Assembly (NCBI RefSeq): GCF_016584665.1
Contig: NZ_BBJB01000016.1
Span: 62,001-126,000, forward strand
DNA: 64,000 bases
From: Pseudanabaena sp. lw0831
GTDB lineage: Bacteria; Cyanobacteriota; Cyanobacteriia; Pseudanabaenales; Pseudanabaenaceae
Direction: 5' to 3'
The notes below the pieces were generated by a model, which saw nothing but the letters and a program-made list of their open reading frames with translations, searched no databases and was not told the origin of the DNA. Of this stretch, positions 60,049 through 64,000 are shown one piece after another (within the stretch, counting starts at the first letter, position 1; each line of letters begins with the position of its first letter). A program made the position numbers and the translations under genes.

Positions 60049-60965
60049 AATAGTGTTTTAATCCCCTCTTCTAAACTTACTAAAGCTTGAAATCCAAGTT
60101 TCTCTTGGGCCAAGTCAATATTGGCACAAGAATGCTTAACTTCACCTTGTCGCGACTCTAAAAAAATAGGTTCTAAGTAGTAATTTGTCTGTTTGCGAAT
60201 TACATCAAGTAACTCTAAAAGGCTTGTTTGATAGCCTGTTCCAATATTAAAAACTCGATTTTTACTTGCTATACTGCTTGATAGTTTTGCAGCAAAGATG
60301 TTAGCTCTAGCTACATCAGAAACATGAATAAAATCTCGGCTTTGATGCCCAGAACCATAAATTTGAGGAGCCTTTTTTTTGCGATAACATTCTATAAAAC
60401 GAGGAATCACTGCTGCGTAATCTGAATCAGCTCTTTGAAGTAAGCCATATACATTAAAGTATCTTAGACATATTGTTTCTAGACCATAAGAATGGTAAAA
60501 GCTCTCAGCTAATGCTTCTGCTATTAATTTGCTGGCAGCATACGGAGATTTAGGATTAGGCAAATAAGATTCTTGTAACGGAGGCTGATGGACATCTCCA
60601 TATACTGAGCAACTTGAAGCAATTATTACTCTTGAAACTTTGGCTTGTAATGCAGCCCAAAGCACATTTAATGTACCCGTATTATTGATTTGATTTGTTG
60701 AAAATGGGTCTACCAAAGATTCAGTTACTGATGTCTGAGCTGCTAAATGAAATACATAATTCATCCCTTTCATTGATGTTTTAAGCTGATCTAAATCAGT
60801 GACATCTGCTTTTATAATTTGTATTTTCGAGCTAATTGAACTAAGGTTTTTTATATTGCCAGTTGAGAAATTATCATAAACACTTGTAGAAATATTTTGT
60901 TTGACTAGTTCTTGAGTAATATAAGAGCCAATGAATCCTGAACCGCCTATAACAATTGCTTTCAT
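60045..60965 (-). CDS. NAD-dependent sugar epimerase/dehydratase (UDP-glucose 4-epimerase-like)
   Basis: An extended short-chain dehydrogenase of 306 residues. It has the NAD motif IGGSGFIGSYI, the aspartate-type adenosine site YDNFSTGN, HLAAQTSV, and the catalytic S..Y-x3-K: SSCSVYGD and PYAASK. The RYFNVYG and SRDFIHVSDVA segments suit UDP-hexose or UDP-hexuronate 4-epimerases. It supplies an activated sugar to the neighbouring transferases. It is the first gene of a coupled pair with the GT4 gene. Confidence 0.92.
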   Translation of the reverse strand: MKAIVIGGSGFIGSYITQELVKQNISTSVYDNFSTGNIKNLSSISSKIQIIKADVTDLDQLKTSMKGMNYVFHLAAQTSVTESLVDPFSTNQINNTGTLNVLWAALQAKVSRVIIASSCSVYGDVHQPPLQESYLPNPKSPYAASKLIAEALAESFYHSYGLETICLRYFNVYGLLQRADSDYAAVIPRFIECYRKKKAPQIYGSGHQSRDFIHVSDVARANIFAAKLSSSIASKNRVFNIGTGYQTSLLELLDVIRKQTNYYLEPIFLESRQGEVKHSCANIDLAQEKLGFQALVSLEEGIKTLL

Positions 60966-61040
60966 TTTACAATCCTATATTATACGAAACTTAAATTTTT
61001 GAAATATGTTGTATGTATAAACATTAAAAGAAAATTAATG

Positions 61041-61232
61041 TTAAGCAATTAGCTTAAAGTGTTTTATTCTTGAAATTTTCTTGCTAGTTTTTCGAGTGCT
61101 CAGCAGATTAGCTTTTGCTTTTTTGTATAGTAATTCCTGAATAAAATATATCTCATACATTAGAATAACTAATTGTTGTGATTCAATATTTGGTGGGTAG
61201 CGAAAAAGCAAGAAAGCTTTTCTCCATTCAAC
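61041..61232 (-). pseudogene. C-terminal remnant of an unidentified protein inside the polysaccharide cluster
   Basis: An open frame of 63 codons with no ATG at its head reads VEWRKAFLLFRYPPNIESQQ, LVILMYEIYFIQELLYKKAK and ANLLSTRKTSKKISRIKHFK then LIA and TAA. It begins at the very end of the methyltransferase gene, in a different frame, right after an in-frame TAA. The composition is protein-like, with a basic tail like glycosyltransferase C-termini. A small gene from the internal ATG at 61160 (39 codons) is the alternative. Confidence 0.4.
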
Positions 61233-62013
61233 TTATCTTTTCCAGTTCAATAGTTGTAAACATTCCTAAAAATTGATTTAAAGGAGTCAACAAAAACTCA
61301 ACAAAAACTATTATGGGATAAGTAAATGAAGGAAGAAGCTGACGAAATGACAAGCCGCCACTTATTAGGTATCTAAATGGCGTATGAAATGAGATAGAGC
61401 ATATTTTAAGGTTAGGATATTCATACTTAAATTGACTGATGTCTCTCTGGAAAATTATATAAGGTATAGCCATGTTCGCTCCAGATAGCGGACCTCCTTC
61501 TTCAAAACCCCAACCACCATTAGCATCAAAAGGCTCGTGATGAAATCTAGTATATATAAACCTTGCCCATATTGTATTAGCTGGCTCAATCATTACTACC
61601 TTTCCACCAACCTTCAAACAACGTTGCATTTCTTGAAAGAACAAACGGGAATCTTTGATATGATGTAAAACATCAATCATCAAAAATGCACTGACACTAT
61701 TGTCTTCAAAAGGTATATCTAAAGCTGAGAAAACCTCATCTACTCCCTCATAAGCAATAACATCAGACGTTATGACAGAAGGTAAGCTTTTTTTGATAAA
61801 TCCAGCTCCACTTCCTAACTCAATCACTTCTCCTTTGATTTTAAGTGTTGATAATATATCAATAAATGTTCTATAAAAGGATAAATAGATATTGCGTAAA
61901 AATATTTTTCTTTGGATAATTTGTCTAAGAATGTATATGTTTTCTGAGTCGTCTAAGCTCTTAATCTGCTGCTTTTCTGGTAGTTTTAAAATACGGATTA
62001 ATTCTTGTAACAT
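61228..62013 (-). CDS. SAM-dependent methyltransferase (type 11)
   Basis: A 261-residue class I methyltransferase: motif I EVIELGSGAGFIKKSL, a DIPFEDNSVSAFLMIDVLHH segment (motif IV) and GGKVVMIEPANTIWARFIYT after it. Type 11 enzymes in such clusters O-methylate a sugar or a lipid-linked intermediate. A hydrophobic C-terminal stretch (YPIIVFVEFLLTPLNQFLGM) could anchor it. ATG 62013 is 24 nt after the upstream gene's stop. Confidence 0.88.
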   Translation of the reverse strand: MLQELIRILKLPEKQQIKSLDDSENIYILRQIIQRKIFLRNIYLSFYRTFIDILSTLKIKGEVIELGSGAGFIKKSLPSVITSDVIAYEGVDEVFSALDIPFEDNSVSAFLMIDVLHHIKDSRLFFQEMQRCLKVGGKVVMIEPANTIWARFIYTRFHHEPFDANGGWGFEEGGPLSGANMAIPYIIFQRDISQFKYEYPNLKICSISFHTPFRYLISGGLSFRQLLPSFTYPIIVFVEFLLTPLNQFLGMFTTIELEKIS

Positions 62014-62036
62014 AGTTAGTAGTGATGACTAAAATT

Positions 62037-63431
62037 CTAGATAAACTTTATCTTTTGAGCTGCATATAAACACATTTTCAATAAGACTAAACCTTCTTTA
62101 ATATGTTGAATGTTTGATTGCCCATACGTACGAGGCATGTACCTTACAGGAATATCTTGAATCTGTAGTCCTAATTTGGCAGCTCCAAAAAGTAAGTCAA
62201 AGTCGCCAAAGGGATCGAAATCTCCAAAATAACTGCGGTTTTGAGCAATTCTTTCATAGTGAATTTTTTTTAAAACCTTGGTTCCACAGAGCGAATCTTT
62301 GATCTTTGTATTTAATAGATACGATAGCAACCAAGCAAAAAAACGATTTGCCATACGATTTAACCATGGCATCGTATCTTCAGACACAGGATATATCAAG
62401 CGACATCCATTAGCAAATTCACAACGGCCTGAGGCGACAGCGTTAAAGAAATAGATTAGATCTTCTGGGCGAACAGTTAAATCAGAGTCTAAAATAATCA
62501 GGATGTCTCCTTGAGCCATGGCAAAACCCTCTCTTACAGCATTACCCTTGCCTTTACCTGTTTGCTGACAAGTCTTGATATCCCATTTATCTTGATACTT
62601 GTTTTTTACTCGCTGAATCTCCTCCCAAGTATCATCATTAGAATGTCCTTCAACAAAAATAATCTCTGTATGCTTACCTAGCCTTGGCATACGAGTAATA
62701 CAGCTTTCAATATTTCCTGACTCGTTACGAGCTGGAATGATTACAGAGCAAGTCAACTCTCTGGCATTTTCTTGAGCTTCATAGGTATTAATACGCGGTC
62801 TAGCAATAATATATTCGGTTAAGCAGATCTGATTAAATATAGGTAAAGGGGCAATAAACTTGTTAACAATAAATGAAATCAGAGGAATATTTCTAGGGAG
62901 TAAGCACCTTTTACCATGTTTAATTACTTCAAAACCCGCCAAATTAAATAAGTTTTCAATATCCTCCAAATTTAGCCAATTCAGAGAAGATACAGGCATT
63001 CTTTGTTTAAGGAATGTAGCTAATCTAAGAACCAATTCCCATCCAGGGTTGTGAAAAGTTAAGATCACTCTAGTTGATGAATGAGACATTTTTGAGAGAT
63101 TAGTAAAAACTCTCTGAATATCACCAACATAACTGATCGTATTTGCTAGTAATATATAGTCAAACAAATCATTGCTTATAAATTCTTCAGCATCAATAGC
63201 TTCAAATTCAAGATGATTATATTTTTGTTTAGCATTTTCAACCGCCAAGGGATTTACGTCTATCCCCAGCCCATAATCTGGCTTTACTTTATCTAGCAAA
63301 TCACCTAAGCCGCTGCCAACTTCCAGTATATTAGTGCGTGGCTGAACCCAAAACTGGTAAAAGAACTCTATGTCTTGATAATAATATGAGTTTCTATTTC
63401 GCCATTTCTGAAGCTGTTTGTAGGTAAACAT
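62037..63431 (-). CDS. Bifunctional methyltransferase/GT2 glycosyltransferase fusion
   Basis: A 464-residue two-domain protein. Residues 1-200 are a class I methyltransferase (ILEVGSGLGDLLDKVKPDYG, DYILLANTISYVGDI). Residues 225-464 are a GT2 domain of the dolichyl-phosphate-mannose/undecaprenyl type: CSVIIPARNESGNIESCI, VEGHSNDDTWEEI, KGNAVREGFAMAQGD, ILDSDLTVRPEDL, then DSLCGTKVLKK. Both active-site patterns are intact. Such fusions occur in polysaccharide clusters and probably make a lipid-linked sugar and methylate a product. It starts 13 nt after the upstream gene. Confidence 0.9.
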   Translation of the reverse strand: MFTYKQLQKWRNRNSYYYQDIEFFYQFWVQPRTNILEVGSGLGDLLDKVKPDYGLGIDVNPLAVENAKQKYNHLEFEAIDAEEFISNDLFDYILLANTISYVGDIQRVFTNLSKMSHSSTRVILTFHNPGWELVLRLATFLKQRMPVSSLNWLNLEDIENLFNLAGFEVIKHGKRCLLPRNIPLISFIVNKFIAPLPIFNQICLTEYIIARPRINTYEAQENARELTCSVIIPARNESGNIESCITRMPRLGKHTEIIFVEGHSNDDTWEEIQRVKNKYQDKWDIKTCQQTGKGKGNAVREGFAMAQGDILIILDSDLTVRPEDLIYFFNAVASGRCEFANGCRLIYPVSEDTMPWLNRMANRFFAWLLSYLLNTKIKDSLCGTKVLKKIHYERIAQNRSYFGDFDPFGDFDLLFGAAKLGLQIQDIPVRYMPRTYGQSNIQHIKEGLVLLKMCLYAAQKIKFI

Positions 63432-63444
63432 GAAGATCTAAAAT

Positions 63445-64000
63445 CTAGGGATTAACTTTCTTATACAATAGTACATGTGATTGATCGTCAGCGAATGTTT
63501 CTCTTGTAAATTTCTGACTTCTTTGAATACGTTCAAGAATAGGTAGAGAAACTAAATTAAGTGGATTTGCAGCTTCGGCTTGCGATCGCGGCTGCAAAGT
63601 AGCAAAGTAATTTATATTTAAGTCAAAAAGTCTTGCCCAAGCTCTGTCCATATCCTTTTCAGCATATCCCAATGAAGTGTAGTAACAACGAAATTCTTTT
63701 TTTAGTTGTTGTTGAGCAGAAAAATATGATGCTGAGTTAGCATTAAACCAAGGAAGCTCTAAACCAATGATGTTATACCTATCTTTCTCGGTTTCATTTT
63801 TACAAGTAGTGTCTACTAATTTAGATAGTAATTGCTTATTCGTACTACTTCTATCAATTGGATACAACCAGTATGATAAATTAGGATCTTCTGGAGTAAT
63901 ACCTAGTGATTGTGTTTGAACTACAAATAGTTGTAAAACCAGTACAAATCCAGTAAAAAATACTAATAACTTTTGCCTTGCTCTTTTCAGCATCCAAGCT
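63445..64000 (-). CDS. Membrane protein, C-terminal part (continues beyond the window)
   Basis: The frame is open to the right edge, so the gene probably starts outside. The visible part has one hydrophobic span (KLLVFFTGFVLVLQLFVVQT) followed by ~150 soluble residues with two Cys (TTCKNETEK, EFRCYYTSLGY) and several Trp/Tyr. This resembles the extracytoplasmic C-terminal tail of a GT-C or GT39-like polytopic transferase. An ATG at 63993 would give a 182-residue protein, but that start lies just before the span and is not compelling. Confidence 0.6.
   Translation of the reverse strand, partial: AWMLKRARQKLLVFFTGFVLVLQLFVVQTQSLGITPEDPNLSYWLYPIDRSSTNKQLLSKLVDTTCKNETEKDRYNIIGLELPWFNANSASYFSAQQQLKKEFRCYYTSLGYAEKDMDRAWARLFDLNINYFATLQPRSQAEAANPLNLVSLPILERIQRSQKFTRETFADDQSHVLLYKKVNP

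Noticed and set aside
54619-64000. Prophage or integrative island
   Set aside because: The AT-rich cluster contains only sugar-polymer genes; I see no integrase, attachment site or phage structural gene, and tRNA-Asn is 9 kb away.

Overview
The window looks like a chromosomal stretch of a cyanobacterium. The HIP1 octamer GCGATCGC is scattered through genes and gaps. Many products are typical of cyanobacteria or plastids: Ycf51, the chorismate lyase that starts plastoquinone synthesis, a diflavin flavodiiron protein, an NdbB-type type-2 NADH dehydrogenase, an NPT-type carrier fused to HEAT repeats, Uma2 nucleases and a low-complexity-tail membrane protein. A filamentous Pseudanabaena-like genus is my guess from the overall look; the sequence does not prove it. 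I see no rRNA, CRISPR array, prophage or intact IS element. There is one tRNA (Asn-GTT).

Layout. 1-6.6 kb: universal stress protein, pnp, a NERD nuclease, an HNH nuclease and an MlaE-type permease. 6.7-14.8 kb: a minus-strand run of cell-wall and cofactor genes (PBP4-type dacB, a lipoprotein-like methyltransferase, a GH3 glucosaminidase, a GerMN protein, coaD, chorismate lyase, YaaW, Uma2). 14.9-25.8 kb: a GntR regulator divergent from an M20 amidohydrolase, then glycogen debranching enzyme, an EamA transporter, rpsN, ppsA and a flavodiiron protein. 26-30.8 kb: a gene broken by one stop codon, a coupled AAA ATPase/TOPRIM-like pair that resembles a two-gene defence module, and a histidine kinase. 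31-41.5 kb: ndbB-like, an ABC-2-like membrane protein, potA-potD, a 910-residue acidic-tail protein, pgeF, an alpha carbonic anhydrase and ycf51. 41.7-54.6 kb: a c-di-GMP protein, a Ser/Thr kinase, tRNA-Asn, a lipoprotein, an EamA transporter, Uma2, a GT39-type transferase, the carrier/HEAT plus cyclic-nucleotide-binding pair and a RecB-like Fe-S nuclease. 54.6-64 kb: an AT-rich minus-strand cluster of glycosyltransferases, methyltransferases and an epimerase for surface polysaccharide, running off the right edge.

The most unusual feature is not a gene. About thirty long, mostly perfect hairpins sit in the gaps, nearly one per gene end. By eye, twenty close on a 3-nt loop, and seventeen of those share a GC-NNN-GC centre (GAA, AAA, GTA, ATT or complements). 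The arms differ from locus to locus, yet a few loci share arms. Several arms run into the stop codon or last codons of the neighbouring gene, and in one case an arm is an exact inverted copy of 22 nt of coding sequence. One hairpin has been inserted inside the arm of another. Most can act as (often bidirectional) intrinsic terminators, which fits the lack of Rho in cyanobacteria. Four lie between divergent promoters, so termination does not explain them all. I read this as a palindromic element whose arms can be extended or rewritten by local inverted copying.
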